A DNA stretch of 64,000 bases from the NCBI RefSeq assembly GCF_025215095.1, contig NZ_JALHAP010000082.1:186001-250000 (forward strand), written 5' to 3'. The stretch comes from Dryocola boscaweniae. Lineage in GTDB: Bacteria; Pseudomonadota; Gammaproteobacteria; Enterobacterales; Enterobacteriaceae. Below are positions 16,076-25,026 of this stretch, in pieces (position 1 is the stretch's first letter; the number at the start of each line of letters is the position of its first letter). The notes under the pieces are model-generated. The model was not told where the DNA came from and did not search any database. It saw nothing but the letters and a program-made list of their open reading frames with translations. Both the position numbers and the translations under genes were made by a program.

Positions 16076-17605
16076 ATGCGTATTGGTGTACCAAGAGAGC
16101 GGTGGGCAGGTGAATCCCGCGTGGCTGCCACACCGAAAACTGTGGAACAACTGCAGAAGCTGGGATTTACTGTCGCCATTGAAAGTGGCGCAGGGAAACT
16201 GGCGAGCTTTGATGACGAAGCGTTTCTTCAGGTTGGCGCCACCGTTACCGACACCGACGATGTCTGGCAATCTGACATCATCCTGAAAGTAAACGCGCCG
16301 CAGGACAGCGAAATTGAGCTGATGCGCGAAGGCTCAACGCTGGTGAGCTTTATCTGGCCTGCACAAAATGCGGAATTGCTTGAAAAACTTGCCGCTCGCA
16401 ACGTCACCGTAATGGCGATGGATTCAGTACCGCGTATCTCGCGCGCTCAGTCGCTCGATGCGTTGAGCTCAATGGCCAACATTGCAGGTTATCGCGCAAT
16501 CGTCGAGGCCGCCCATGAATTTGGCCGCTTCTTTACCGGGCAGATAACTGCGGCAGGTAAAGTGCCGCCCGCGAAAGTGATGGTGATCGGCGCAGGCGTA
16601 GCAGGTCTTGCGGCCATCGGTGCTGCAAACAGCCTTGGCGCCATTGTGCGCGCTTTCGATACTCGTCCTGAAGTAAAAGAGCAGGTTCAGAGTATGGGAG
16701 CCGAGTTCCTGGAACTTGATTTTAAAGAAGAAGCGGGCAGCGGCGACGGCTATGCCAAAGTGATGTCCGAAGCCTTTATTAAAGCGGAAATGGAGCTCTT
16801 TGCCGCCCAGGCGAAAGAAGTCGATATCATCGTTACTACCGCCCTGATTCCGGGCAAACCAGCGCCGAAACTCATCACCCGTGAAATGGTCGATTCCATG
16901 CAGGCGGGCAGCGTGATTGTCGATCTGGCGGCGCAAAATGGCGGTAACTGCGAATATACGGTGGCTGACAAAATTACCGTTACGCCAAACGGCGTGCGCG
17001 TCATTGGTTACACCGACTTGCCGGGCCGTTTACCGACCCAGTCTTCCCAGCTATACGGCACCAACCTGGTAAACCTGCTGAAACTGCTCTGTAAAGAAAA
17101 AGACGGCAATATCAACGTCGATTTCGAAGATGTGGTTGTTCGCGGCGTGACGGTTATCCGCGATGGCGAAGTCACCTGGCCTGCGCCGCCAATTCAGGTT
17201 TCTGCCCAGCCTCAGGCGGCACAGCCAAAAGCGGCCGCTCCGGTAGAAGAGAAAAAACCGGCTTCTCCGTGGCGCAAATATGCGTTTATGGCGCTGGCGA
17301 TTATTTTGTTCGGCTGGCTTGCTGACGTCGCGCCAAAAGAATTCCTCGGTCACTTTACGGTGTTCGCCCTGGCCTGCGTGGTGGGTTATTACGTGGTGTG
17401 GAACGTTTCGCACGCGTTGCATACGCCGCTGATGTCGGTCACGAACGCCATCTCAGGGATCATTGTGGTCGGCGCGCTCCTGCAGATTGGCCACGGCGGC
17501 TGGGTCAGCTTCCTGAGTTTTATCGCCGTGCTGATTGCCAGTATCAATATTTTTGGTGGTTTCACCGTCACTCAGCGCATGCTGAAAATGTTCCGGAAGA
17601 ACTAA
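16076..17605 (+). CDS. pntA: NAD(P) transhydrogenase subunit alpha PntA
   Basis: PntA is the alpha subunit of the proton-translocating transhydrogenase, which drives NADPH formation from NADH with the proton gradient. The 509-residue protein starts MRIGVPRERWAGESRVAATP. The NAD-binding domain I has GAGVAGLAAIGAANSLGA, and the mobile loop region includes GYTDLPGRLPTQSS. The C-terminal part has four membrane helices starting at YAFMALAIILFGWL. The ATG at 16076 is the E. coli start, not the upstream ATG at 16061. The pntB gene follows after 10 bp, forming the usual two-gene operon. Confidence 0.97.
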   Translation: MRIGVPRERWAGESRVAATPKTVEQLQKLGFTVAIESGAGKLASFDDEAFLQVGATVTDTDDVWQSDIILKVNAPQDSEIELMREGSTLVSFIWPAQNAELLEKLAARNVTVMAMDSVPRISRAQSLDALSSMANIAGYRAIVEAAHEFGRFFTGQITAAGKVPPAKVMVIGAGVAGLAAIGAANSLGAIVRAFDTRPEVKEQVQSMGAEFLELDFKEEAGSGDGYAKVMSEAFIKAEMELFAAQAKEVDIIVTTALIPGKPAPKLITREMVDSMQAGSVIVDLAAQNGGNCEYTVADKITVTPNGVRVIGYTDLPGRLPTQSSQLYGTNLVNLLKLLCKEKDGNINVDFEDVVVRGVTVIRDGEVTWPAPPIQVSAQPQAAQPKAAAPVEEKKPASPWRKYAFMALAIILFGWLADVAPKEFLGHFTVFALACVVGYYVVWNVSHALHTPLMSVTNAISGIIVVGALLQIGHGGWVSFLSFIAVLIASINIFGGFTVTQRMLKMFRKN

Positions 17606-17615
17606 GGGATAACAA

Positions 17616-19004
17616 ATGTCTGGTGGATTAGTTACAGCTGCATACATTGTTGCCGCGATCCTGTTTATTTTCAGTCTGGCTGGACTGTCAAAACACGAAA
17701 CCTCAAAGCAGGGCAACCTGTTCGGTATGGCCGGGATGGCGATTGCGCTGGTGGCGACAATTTTTGGGCCTGAAACGGGCAACGTCGTGTGGATTATCGT
17801 TGCGATGGTTATCGGCGGCGCTATCGGTATGCATCTTGCGAAGAAAGTCGAAATGACCGAGATGCCGGAGCTGGTGGCGATTCTGCACAGCTTCGTGGGT
17901 CTGGCGGCGGTTCTGGTTGGCTTTAACAGCTATCTGGATCACGCGCCGGGGCTCGAGCCGGTTATGGAAAACATCCATTTAACGGAAGTTTTCCTCGGCA
18001 TCTTTATCGGTGCGGTGACCTTCACGGGTTCTATCGTGGCGTTTGGCAAACTGCGCGGCAAAATTTCGTCTAAACCGCTGATGCTGCCAAACCGTCACAA
18101 GCTGAACCTGGCGGCGCTGGTGGTTTCGTTCGCGTTGCTGATTGTGTTTGTTCGTACCGAAAGCGTTGGCCTGCAGGTTCTGGCGCTGCTGCTGATGACC
18201 ATTATCGCGCTGGTTATCGGCTGGCATCTGGTGGCTTCTATCGGCGGCGCAGATATGCCGGTAGTGGTTTCAATGCTGAACTCCTACTCCGGTTGGGCGG
18301 CGGCGGCGGCGGGCTTTATGCTCAGCAACGACCTGCTAATCGTGACCGGTGCGCTGGTGGGTTCCTCGGGTGCGATTCTGTCGTACATCATGTGTAAGGC
18401 GATGAACCGCTCGTTCGTCAGCGTTATTGCCGGTGGTTTCGGCACGGATGGTTCGTCTACCGGCGAAACCGATGAAGCCGGGGAACACCGTGAGATCACC
18501 GCTGAAGAAACGGCAGATATGCTGAAAAACTCCAGCTCTGTGATAATCACTCCGGGCTACGGCATGGCGGTTGCACAGGCGCAGTATCCGGTTGCAGAAA
18601 TTACCGAGAAGCTGCGCGCGCGCGGAATCAAAGTGCGCTTTGGTATTCACCCGGTGGCGGGTCGTTTGCCAGGCCACATGAACGTACTGCTGGCGGAAGC
18701 CCGCGTACCGTACGACGTGGTGCTGGAAATGGACGAAATCAACGACGATTTCACCGATACCGACACCGTGCTGGTTATCGGCGCTAACGATACGGTTAAC
18801 CCGGCCGCACAGGAAGATCCGCGTAGCCCAATCGCCGGCATGCCGGTGCTGGAAGTGTGGAAAGCGCAAAACGTTATCGTCTTTAAGCGCTCTATGAACA
18901 CCGGCTACGCAGGTGTTCAAAACCCGCTGTTCTTTAAAGACAATACGCAGATGCTGTTTGGCGATGCGAAAGCCAGCGTGGAAGCAATCCTTAAAGCTCT
19001 TTGA
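17616..19004 (+). CDS. pntB: NAD(P) transhydrogenase subunit beta PntB
   Basis: PntB is the beta subunit of the transhydrogenase, 462 residues, equal to E. coli. The N-terminal half carries about nine membrane helices that form the proton channel. The C-terminal domain III binds NADP(H) through GYGMAVAQAQYPVAE and further residues in VIGANDTVNPAA and KRSMNTGYAGVQNPLF. It is the second gene of the pntAB operon and ends at a strong terminator. Confidence 0.97.
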   Translation: MSGGLVTAAYIVAAILFIFSLAGLSKHETSKQGNLFGMAGMAIALVATIFGPETGNVVWIIVAMVIGGAIGMHLAKKVEMTEMPELVAILHSFVGLAAVLVGFNSYLDHAPGLEPVMENIHLTEVFLGIFIGAVTFTGSIVAFGKLRGKISSKPLMLPNRHKLNLAALVVSFALLIVFVRTESVGLQVLALLLMTIIALVIGWHLVASIGGADMPVVVSMLNSYSGWAAAAAGFMLSNDLLIVTGALVGSSGAILSYIMCKAMNRSFVSVIAGGFGTDGSSTGETDEAGEHREITAEETADMLKNSSSVIITPGYGMAVAQAQYPVAEITEKLRARGIKVRFGIHPVAGRLPGHMNVLLAEARVPYDVVLEMDEINDDFTDTDTVLVIGANDTVNPAAQEDPRSPIAGMPVLEVWKAQNVIVFKRSMNTGYAGVQNPLFFKDNTQMLFGDAKASVEAILKAL

Positions 19005-19022
19005 TTTGTGCAAGATGCTCAA

Positions 19023-19052
19023 AAAACCGCCTTTCGGGGCGGTTTTTTTTGG
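19023..19052. terminator. Bidirectional terminator between pntB and the alcohol dehydrogenase
   Basis: AAAACCGCC (19023-19031) pairs with GGCGGTTTT (19038-19046). T runs occur on both strands, so it serves both convergent genes. Confidence 0.9.
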
Positions 19053-19088
19053 TTTACGCAAGCGTGGTGCAACGCCAGAAATAATCTT

Positions 19089-20282
19089 TTAAACCGTTGA
19101 CGCATCTGGATTAAGACCCGGAACAAGAATGATCTTACGGCAGTCTTCCTGGCGCTTTTCAAAGATTTCATAGCCACGGGCGGCATCTTCCAGAGGGAGA
19201 TGGTGCGTGACAATTTCTTCAGGATGCAGGTGTCCGCTTTCAATCAAACTGAGCAACTCGGGCAGCCAGGCGTGCACATGAGTTTGCCCCATTTTGAAGG
19301 TCAATCCTTTATCAAAGGCATCCCCGAACAGGAAACCATGGATGAAGCCTGCGTATACTCCCGGCACGCTGACGATTCCCCCGCGACGCACGGCGGCGAT
19401 ACACTGCCTTAATGCTTTGCCGCTGCTGCCTTCAAGTTTAAGGTTACTGAGCACCGTTTCGGTAATACTGCCTTTTGCTTCAAAACCAACCGCGTCTATC
19501 ACCGCATCCACGCCGCGATTTCCGGCTGTATTTTCGATAATCCATGCCGCTGCGTCGTCGTTTTCATCGAAATTAATCGGGATTGCGCCATAACGTTGCT
19601 GGGCGAAAGCCAGCCGGTACGGATGATGATCGATAATAAATATTTTCTCGGCACCTAACAGACGAGCGCATGCCGCGCACAGTAATCCTACAGGCCCGGC
19701 GCCGAAAATCGCCAGGCTTGATCCTTGTTTAACGTCTGCATTTTTAACGGCCTGCCAGGCGGTAGGGAGAATGTCAGAGAGGAATAAAACCTTTTCGTCA
19801 GCAAGAGTGGTGGGGACTTTAAAAGGGCCGGTATTGGCTTTGGGAACCCGTACATATTCTGCCTGGCCGCCGGGTACGCCGCCATAAAGATCGCTGTAGC
19901 CAAATAAAGCGGCGGGGGGCGTAATTGCTTTACGGTTAAGCGCAGAACCTTTGCCCGTATTGGTCGTTTCACAGGCAGCGTACTGATGCAGATGGCAGAA
20001 AAAACAGTCGCCGCAGGCGATGACGAAAGGGATAACGACTCTGTCGCCTTTATTTACTGCCGTTACGTCAGAACCCGTTTCAACAACTTCGCCCATAAAT
20101 TCATGACCAAAAATATCGCCATGATGGGTGCCGGGAATTTTCCCGCGATACAGGTGAAGGTCTGAGCCACAAATAGCCGTAGCGGTAACTTTAAGAATAA
20201 TATCGTCAGAGGCTTCGATGATGGGATCGGGCATAGTATCGACGCTGACATGTTTAGGCCCATGATAAGTAAGTGCTTTCAT
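19089..20282 (-). CDS. Zinc-dependent alcohol dehydrogenase, FDH-like
   Basis: This 397-residue medium-chain dehydrogenase is of the glutathione-independent formaldehyde-dehydrogenase-like subgroup. The catalytic zinc ligands lie in ATAICGSDLHLY and FGHEFMGEV. The structural zinc loop is present (CGDCFFCHLHQYAAC). The Rossmann motif is IFGAGPVGLLCAACARLLGA, and a following acidic residue (IIDHHPYR) suggests NAD preference. The substrate is unknown; formaldehyde or other small aldehydes and alcohols are possible. It is divergent from the yciE-like gene across 381 bp, which suggests a stress-related pair. Confidence 0.88.
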   Translation of the reverse strand: MKALTYHGPKHVSVDTMPDPIIEASDDIILKVTATAICGSDLHLYRGKIPGTHHGDIFGHEFMGEVVETGSDVTAVNKGDRVVIPFVIACGDCFFCHLHQYAACETTNTGKGSALNRKAITPPAALFGYSDLYGGVPGGQAEYVRVPKANTGPFKVPTTLADEKVLFLSDILPTAWQAVKNADVKQGSSLAIFGAGPVGLLCAACARLLGAEKIFIIDHHPYRLAFAQQRYGAIPINFDENDDAAAWIIENTAGNRGVDAVIDAVGFEAKGSITETVLSNLKLEGSSGKALRQCIAAVRRGGIVSVPGVYAGFIHGFLFGDAFDKGLTFKMGQTHVHAWLPELLSLIESGHLHPEEIVTHHLPLEDAARGYEIFEKRQEDCRKIILVPGLNPDASTV

Positions 20283-20663
20283 AAGTTAGCTTCATCCTCT
20301 CGATCGCGGGTTAATAACTGGACGACCTTAAAAATGTAGCCTGGATTTTATTTGCGCGCGTCAGATAAAGATTATTCTGGCGAATAAAAGGGCGTTTTTG
20401 GGATTTTGTATCATACTTATGTTCTGACGGAATCTGCAATAACTTCGACAGTTCAGGTCATCAGCGAGCGGATGAAATAACTTATGGTCTTGTTCTATTC
20501 TTTATTTTTGTTGTCAAACAGATCAGGGCAATCTTATTTGTTGTCGCTGTATTAAAAAAGTATTTTCACTCTGGATTGCTCTACACGGATATTTCTAAGC
20601 ACAGGATTTATTTACTTTCTCATCTGTCTGGCTGACCAAATGTTAACTACAGGAGAAGCTCAA
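20283..20663. promoter_or_regulatory. Divergent region between dehydrogenase and yciE-like gene
   Basis: These 381 bp hold no ORF of note. TCTACAC at 20580-20586 matches the first seven positions of the sigma-S -10 pattern, 78 bp before the yciE-like ATG. A second, weaker TCTATTCTT lies at 20494-20502. E. coli yciE is RpoS dependent, which fits. Confidence 0.4.
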
Positions 20664-21170
20664 ATGAATTACACCGAAAACTATCATGACTGGCTACGTG
20701 ATGCCCATGCTATGGAAAAACAAGCAGAATCAATGCTGGAAAAAATGGCATCGCGGCTTGAGCATTATCCCGACCTTAAAGCACGCATTGAGCAACACAT
20801 TATTGAGACACGTCAGCAACAACAGCTTCTGGACGAGGTAATCGACAGAAACGGCATTTCCAACTCTATAGTGAAAGACGCGGTAAGCAAACTGGCTGCG
20901 TTCGGGCAGGCTATGGGCGGGATGATGACCCCGGACGAAGTAGTGAAAGGCGCAATCAGCGGGTATGTGTTCGAGCATTTTGAGATAGCCTGTTATACCT
21001 CGCTTATCGCTGCGGCTAAACTTGCGGGCGACCACGACGGAGCGGCTGTTTTCGCAAAAATCCTTGAGCAGGAAAAAGCGATGGCGGAATGGGCGATAAC
21101 GCATCTGGCAGACGTGACGGAACAATTTATGATTCGTTCGGATGCGCCGGATACTGAAGCAAAAAAATAG
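20664..21170 (+). CDS. yciE: YciE-like ferritin-fold stress protein (DUF892)
   Basis: This 168-residue protein equals E. coli YciE in length and aligns across it (YHDWLRDAHAMEKQAESML, SGYVFEHFEIACYTSLIAAAKLAGD). The DUF892 family adopts a ferritin-like four-helix bundle with conserved Glu and His residues at a likely di-iron site. E. coli YciE and YciF are RpoS-controlled general stress proteins of unknown chemistry. Here the gene stands alone, without yciF or yciG. The ATG at 20664 has an AGGAGAAG ribosome site; an upstream ATG at 20640 is less likely. Confidence 0.88.
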   Translation: MNYTENYHDWLRDAHAMEKQAESMLEKMASRLEHYPDLKARIEQHIIETRQQQQLLDEVIDRNGISNSIVKDAVSKLAAFGQAMGGMMTPDEVVKGAISGYVFEHFEIACYTSLIAAAKLAGDHDGAAVFAKILEQEKAMAEWAITHLADVTEQFMIRSDAPDTEAKK

Positions 21171-21194
21171 TTTCAGTACAAAACCGACCCACTA

Positions 21195-21230
21195 AAAAGC
21201 CCGTCGATGAATCACCGACGGGCTTTTATT
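21195..21230 (+). terminator. Rho-independent terminator between yciE-like gene and uspE
   Basis: AAAAGCCCGTCG (21195-21206) pairs with CGACGGGCTTTT (21216-21227). T runs on either side suggest bidirectional function. Confidence 0.9.
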
Positions 21231-21273
21231 GTCACCCCTAAACCATCTGCTGAGGAGGTGGCTTAATGAAACC

Positions 21274-22224
21274 TTAATCGTCTTCGTCGTCATCCAGCTC
21301 GACAGGCGTCTGATATTCGTCAGGCTTAATGACTAAAAGGTCGCAGCGTAAATGATCGATAACCTGCTCGGCGGTATTGCCCAGAAACGCGGCGGAAAGA
21401 CCGGTGCGTCCTACCGTGCCCAGTACGACAATCCCCGCCTGGAGATGTTCGGCCAAATCGGGAATCACCTCTTCAGGTAAGCCTTTTTCCACGTGGGTCA
21501 TTTTCTCGTCAATGCCAAACTGCTGACGAATAGCTTTCATGGCGACAAGATGCTGCCCACGGATAGCGTCGTTATAAACGCTTGGATCAAAATCAGGCAG
21601 TTCGATAGCGATATTAATAGGCGTGACGGGGTAGGCGCCGACCAGATGCACTTCAGTGTGGTTGATGTCATCCGCCAGGCGAATCGTCTCTTTGACCAGT
21701 TTTTCGTTGAGCGCGTTGTGATATTGCTCTTCGCTGGCAAGATTTACCGCAACCAGCGCTTTACCGCCTTCCGGCCAGGGCTTCTCATTCACCATCCATA
21801 CCGGGCATGGGCATTTACGCAGCAGATGCCAGTCGGTTGGGGTGAAAATTACCGCTTCAAGTTTGTCGTGCTGGTGGGTCATTTTTAACAGCAGATCATG
21901 ACCGCCGCCGATCACTTCCTGGATAATCGCTTCGAAAGGCCGGTTATGCCAGACCACTTTGATTTCAATAGGGACGCCGGCTTCGATGTAATACTGCGCC
22001 TGTTCTTTAATCCAGGCCGCGCGCTGGCTGATCACGCCTTTACGCATAGCGGTGCGTTCATCGGGCGACAGGAGAGTGGTCATTTCATAGGAAAAATCAT
22101 AGATCGGCAAAAATGCCTTAATTCTGCCGCCAATCCGTTGATGCAAATAAACAGCACGCCGCAGGGCAGGTTGATCGTCCTGATTGGGATCAATCGCGAC
22201 TAGCATGTTTTGATACTTTGCCAT
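21274..22224 (-). CDS. uspE: Universal stress protein UspE
   Basis: This 316-residue tandem Usp-domain protein is the same length as E. coli UspE. The first Usp domain is degenerate in nucleotide binding; the second ends in VVLGTVGRTGLSAAFLGNTAEQVI, the G-2x-G-9x-G(S/T) type motif. It ends with an acidic tail (PVELDDDEDD). UspE acts in stress survival, cell aggregation and motility in E. coli. It lies next to fnr on the same strand, as in E. coli. Confidence 0.96.
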   Translation of the reverse strand: MAKYQNMLVAIDPNQDDQPALRRAVYLHQRIGGRIKAFLPIYDFSYEMTTLLSPDERTAMRKGVISQRAAWIKEQAQYYIEAGVPIEIKVVWHNRPFEAIIQEVIGGGHDLLLKMTHQHDKLEAVIFTPTDWHLLRKCPCPVWMVNEKPWPEGGKALVAVNLASEEQYHNALNEKLVKETIRLADDINHTEVHLVGAYPVTPINIAIELPDFDPSVYNDAIRGQHLVAMKAIRQQFGIDEKMTHVEKGLPEEVIPDLAEHLQAGIVVLGTVGRTGLSAAFLGNTAEQVIDHLRCDLLVIKPDEYQTPVELDDDEDD

Positions 22225-22306
22225 ACAGGTCTCCTTACAACTGCTTAACCACAGTCTGTTAAGTAAGATTAACCCATAAGAAGAGAATGAAACAGGTGAG
22301 AAGCCA

Positions 22307-22347
22307 TTGCCGGATCAAAAACATAGAAAAAATTAGCGATCCGGCAA
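22307..22347 (-). terminator. Hairpin between fnr and uspE
   Basis: TTGCCGGATC (22307-22316) pairs perfectly with GATCCGGCAA (22338-22347) around a 21-nt AT-rich loop. It lies 12 bp past the fnr stop. No clear U tract follows, so attenuation or RNA protection is as likely as termination. Confidence 0.45.
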
Positions 22348-22359
22348 AGGTCAGCGTTA

Positions 22360-23112
22360 TCAGGCGACGCTACGTGATTGCCCGGCAAGTTCTGCGAGCA
22401 GGTCGATATTTTCAATAGTAATGTACTTGCCCTTCACCGCCAGCATGCCGCTTTTCTGGAAACGCCCCAGCAGACGGCTGATGGTTTCAACGGTCAAACC
22501 AAGGTAGTTGCCGATGTCGCCACGGGTCATGGTTAAGCGGAATTCGCGAGGCGAAAAACCGCGCTGCGCGAAACGACGCGAAAGATTGTAGACAAACGCT
22601 GCCAGGCGCTCTTCCGCATTCTTTTTAGACAGCAGCAGAATCATGTCCTGATCGCCTTTGATTTCGCCGCTCATTAAACGCATCATCTGCTGACGCAGAC
22701 TTGGCATTTTACCGGACAAATCATCCAGCGTTTCGAAAGGAATTTCGCACACCATGGATGTTTCAAGCGCCTGGGCAAAGCTCGGGTGATGCCCGGTGCC
22801 GATAGCGTCAAAACCGACCAGATCGCCGGCAAGATGGAAACCGGTGATTTGCTCGTCACCTTGTTCGGTGATGGTGTAGCTTTTGATTGTCCCTGACCGA
22901 ATGGCGTACAGCGATTTCAGCTCGTCACCCGCTTTAAACAACGTCTGCCCTTTTTGAATAGGCTTTTTGCGCTCGATGATATTATCAAGTTGATCAAGCT
23001 CATGCTCATTGAGCGTAAAAGGGATGCATAATTGGCTGATACTGCAATCCTGACAATGGATAGCACAACCGCCAGACTGAATGCGTCGGATAATTCGCTT
23101 TTCAGGGATCAT
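22360..23112 (-). CDS. fnr: Oxygen-sensing regulator FNR
   Basis: FNR is the global anaerobic regulator of the CRP family, 250 residues. The N-terminal cluster cysteines lie in GGCAIHCQDCSISQLC, the fourth ligand is the cysteine in TSMVCEIPFE, and the recognition helix carries VETISRLLGR (E-x2-S-R). The ATG at 23112 gives the E. coli start MIPEKRIIRR; the longer frame to 23190 has no family support. An FNR site lies 20 bp upstream, consistent with the negative autoregulation known in E. coli. Confidence 0.98.
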   Translation of the reverse strand: MIPEKRIIRRIQSGGCAIHCQDCSISQLCIPFTLNEHELDQLDNIIERKKPIQKGQTLFKAGDELKSLYAIRSGTIKSYTITEQGDEQITGFHLAGDLVGFDAIGTGHHPSFAQALETSMVCEIPFETLDDLSGKMPSLRQQMMRLMSGEIKGDQDMILLLSKKNAEERLAAFVYNLSRRFAQRGFSPREFRLTMTRGDIGNYLGLTVETISRLLGRFQKSGMLAVKGKYITIENIDLLAELAGQSRSVA

Positions 23113-23131
23113 AGATATGCTCAGGCCGTAA

Positions 23132-23145
23132 TTGATATTGGTCAA
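23132..23145. promoter_or_regulatory. FNR box in the fnr promoter
   Basis: TTGAT-ATTG-GTCAA has one mismatch to TTGAT-N4-ATCAA and lies just upstream of the fnr start. It fits autorepression by FNR. Confidence 0.8.
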
Positions 23146-23321
23146 TTTTAACATCTTTTTGCTGAGCACGTAAGTATGGCGAAACACCATTCAGAATATA
23201 ATGGAATTTAAACCAGGATTTTTCTTGTTATCTCTTTGATAACAAGAAAATTATTTAATTAAGCCAGGAAAACAGCACAGCATTTATGGCTTAATTATCG
23301 CATTGCAAGCCTCAATTTCAC

Positions 23322-23837
23322 CTAAAGCAGCAAATAGCCTTCATGCCGCAAGAGCCACTCTTTCCGGCCCACGCCACCAGCGTAACCCGTCATCGTGCCG
23401 TTGCGGCCGATAACGCGATGGCAGGGCACTACAATACTGACCGGATTAGAGCCGTTCGCTGCACCGACGGCGCGTGCCGCACCTGCGCGGCCTAGCTGTT
23501 CAGCCAGTTGCCCATAATGCATAACGTGGCCGCAAGGAATGGAGCGCAGCGCTTGCCATACTTCATGCTGGAACGGAGTGCCGGCCGTAGCGGTCGGTAA
23601 GTTTTCGATAATGCTTAAATCGCCATCAAAATAGTTGCGCAGTTTGTCGCTCATTCCGCCCGGATTTTGGCTGCTTACTCGTTGATAACCTTCAGCGCGA
23701 TAATGAATATCCAGTAGCTGAACCATTCGATCGCTGTGTTCTTCCCACTCCACGGCCCGCAGCCTGAACTGCTCATCGCAAAGTACCCATAGTGGCCCAA
23801 GCGGCGTGGCAATTTTATCTTCAAGCAATGTCAGCAT
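23322..23837 (-). CDS. ogt: O6-methylguanine-DNA methyltransferase Ogt
   Basis: Ogt is a suicide DNA repair protein that transfers alkyl groups from O6-alkylguanine and O4-alkylthymine to its own cysteine. The 171-residue protein equals E. coli Ogt. The active site IVVPCHRVIGRNG and the DNA-binding helix PCGHVMHYGQLAEQLGRAGAARAVG are intact. It is upstream of fnr on the same strand but 209 bp away. Confidence 0.97.
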   Translation of the reverse strand: MLTLLEDKIATPLGPLWVLCDEQFRLRAVEWEEHSDRMVQLLDIHYRAEGYQRVSSQNPGGMSDKLRNYFDGDLSIIENLPTATAGTPFQHEVWQALRSIPCGHVMHYGQLAEQLGRAGAARAVGAANGSNPVSIVVPCHRVIGRNGTMTGYAGGVGRKEWLLRHEGYLLL

Positions 23838-24458
23838 TCTGGGCTCCTCTTTAATCCAGGCGCGGGTTCATCCCACAGGCCGATAAGATATCATGCCATC
23901 AACAGGGGCCACCAGATACTCAAAAAGAGTAGAGAATATGCGGAACAATAAGGGGGAATTTGCCAGATATACTTACCTGGTAATTAATACGTATTCTCAA
24001 ATAAATCATCAAAATAAGCAGAATGCTTTTTGTGCGAAATATCTGCTGCATAATTGAACTTATTTTATTCCCAGCATTATTAATTAAGCTTGTAACCTGG
24101 ATAAATAATCGCAAAAGAAATAGCAATGGCAATACAAACAATATGGATTAAAAAAAGGGGCCTGACGACATCAGTCCGACCCCAGACACACAGCAATGCT
24201 TCCTGTTTATACCCTGTTATATCCCTGTTACGGGCTACCGTTATTTATAGTCAGAATTGAAAAAAAAGCATGATTATCTGAGTGATTAGTTTCACGCTTT
24301 TGCATACAGGGTTTATTACGCATTAAAGATTGAAATAAAAATAACCATACAGAACATTATTTGCGCATAGCTGGCCCCCTTATTGGATGCCTGCGACATT
24401 GAGCCTGCGCAGTTCGGCGGTTATAGTACAAAGCGAAGACGAGCCTGGAGGATTTTCC
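23838..24458. other. AT-rich intergenic region between ogt and smrA
   Basis: These 621 bp hold no supported gene. A 73-codon frame at 23920-24141 on the minus strand has only a TTG start and no ribosome site. A small array of three 11-bp repeats lies at 24202-24234. The smrA ribosome site GGAGG is at 24447-24451. Confidence 0.6.
24202..24234 (+). repeat. Three tandem 11-bp repeats
   Basis: CCTGTT recurs at 24202, 24213 and 24224, exactly 11 bp apart. The units are CCTGTTTATAC, CCTGTTATATC and CCTGTTACGGG. The period is near one helical turn. Confidence 0.7.
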
Positions 24459-25022
24459 ATGAACCTTGATGACAAACTGCTGTTTCTCGACGCCATGGAG
24501 GATGTCAAACCGCTGAAGAGCTGTACCAACAGCCAGTGGCTCAAACCGGCCAAACAGAAAGCCCCGCAAAAAATCGACACCCTGCAACTCGACAATTTTC
24601 TGACTACGGAATACTTAGAGATTGTGCCGCCTGGCACACCGCTGGCATTCAAACGCGAAGGCCTGCAGACCGGCGTACTCGACAAACTTCGCCTGGGGAA
24701 ATACAGCCAGGAAGCGAGCCTCAACCTGCTGCGCCAGCCCGTTGAACAATGCCGACAAATGCTGTTTGCCCTGATTCAGCAGGCAAAAAAGGATGGATTA
24801 CGTAACCTCTTGATTGTCCACGGTAAAGGCCGCGACGATCGTTCCCACGCCAACATAGTGCGCAGCTATCTGGCGCGCTGGCTTCCTGAATTTGAAGAGG
24901 TGCAGGCTTTCTGCAGCGCGATGGAGCACCACGGCGGCAGCGGCGCCTGCTATGTGGCGCTAAAAAAATCGACGCAGGCTAAGCTCGAAAACTGGGAACG
25001 CCACGCGAAACGGAGCCGTTAG
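24459..25022 (+). CDS. smrA: Smr-domain endonuclease SmrA
   Basis: This 187-residue protein equals E. coli SmrA/YdaL. The Smr domain (about residues 85-175) has the motif LDKLRLGKYSQEASLNL with the L-D-L-like start and LLIVHGKGRDDRSHANIVRSYLARWL (H-G-K-G). E. coli SmrA has been reported to nick DNA. The ATG at 24459 follows a GGAGG ribosome site and matches the E. coli start MNLDDK. It is convergent with the IclR gene, with 4 bp between the stop codons. Confidence 0.93.
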   Translation: MNLDDKLLFLDAMEDVKPLKSCTNSQWLKPAKQKAPQKIDTLQLDNFLTTEYLEIVPPGTPLAFKREGLQTGVLDKLRLGKYSQEASLNLLRQPVEQCRQMLFALIQQAKKDGLRNLLIVHGKGRDDRSHANIVRSYLARWLPEFEEVQAFCSAMEHHGGSGACYVALKKSTQAKLENWERHAKRSR

Positions 25023-25026
25023 CTTT

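Noticed and set aside
18336..19061. 241-codon frame antisense to pntB
   Set aside because: Antisense shadow of a conserved gene, without family support.
23920..24141. 73-codon hydrophobic frame on the minus strand
   Set aside because: TTG start, no ribosome site, AT-rich region where such frames arise by chance, no recognised family.
24208..24229. Similarity to the I-SceI homing site
   Set aside because: It has a 2-bp insertion relative to the real site and is explained by the local 11-bp repeat; no intron or homing gene is near.
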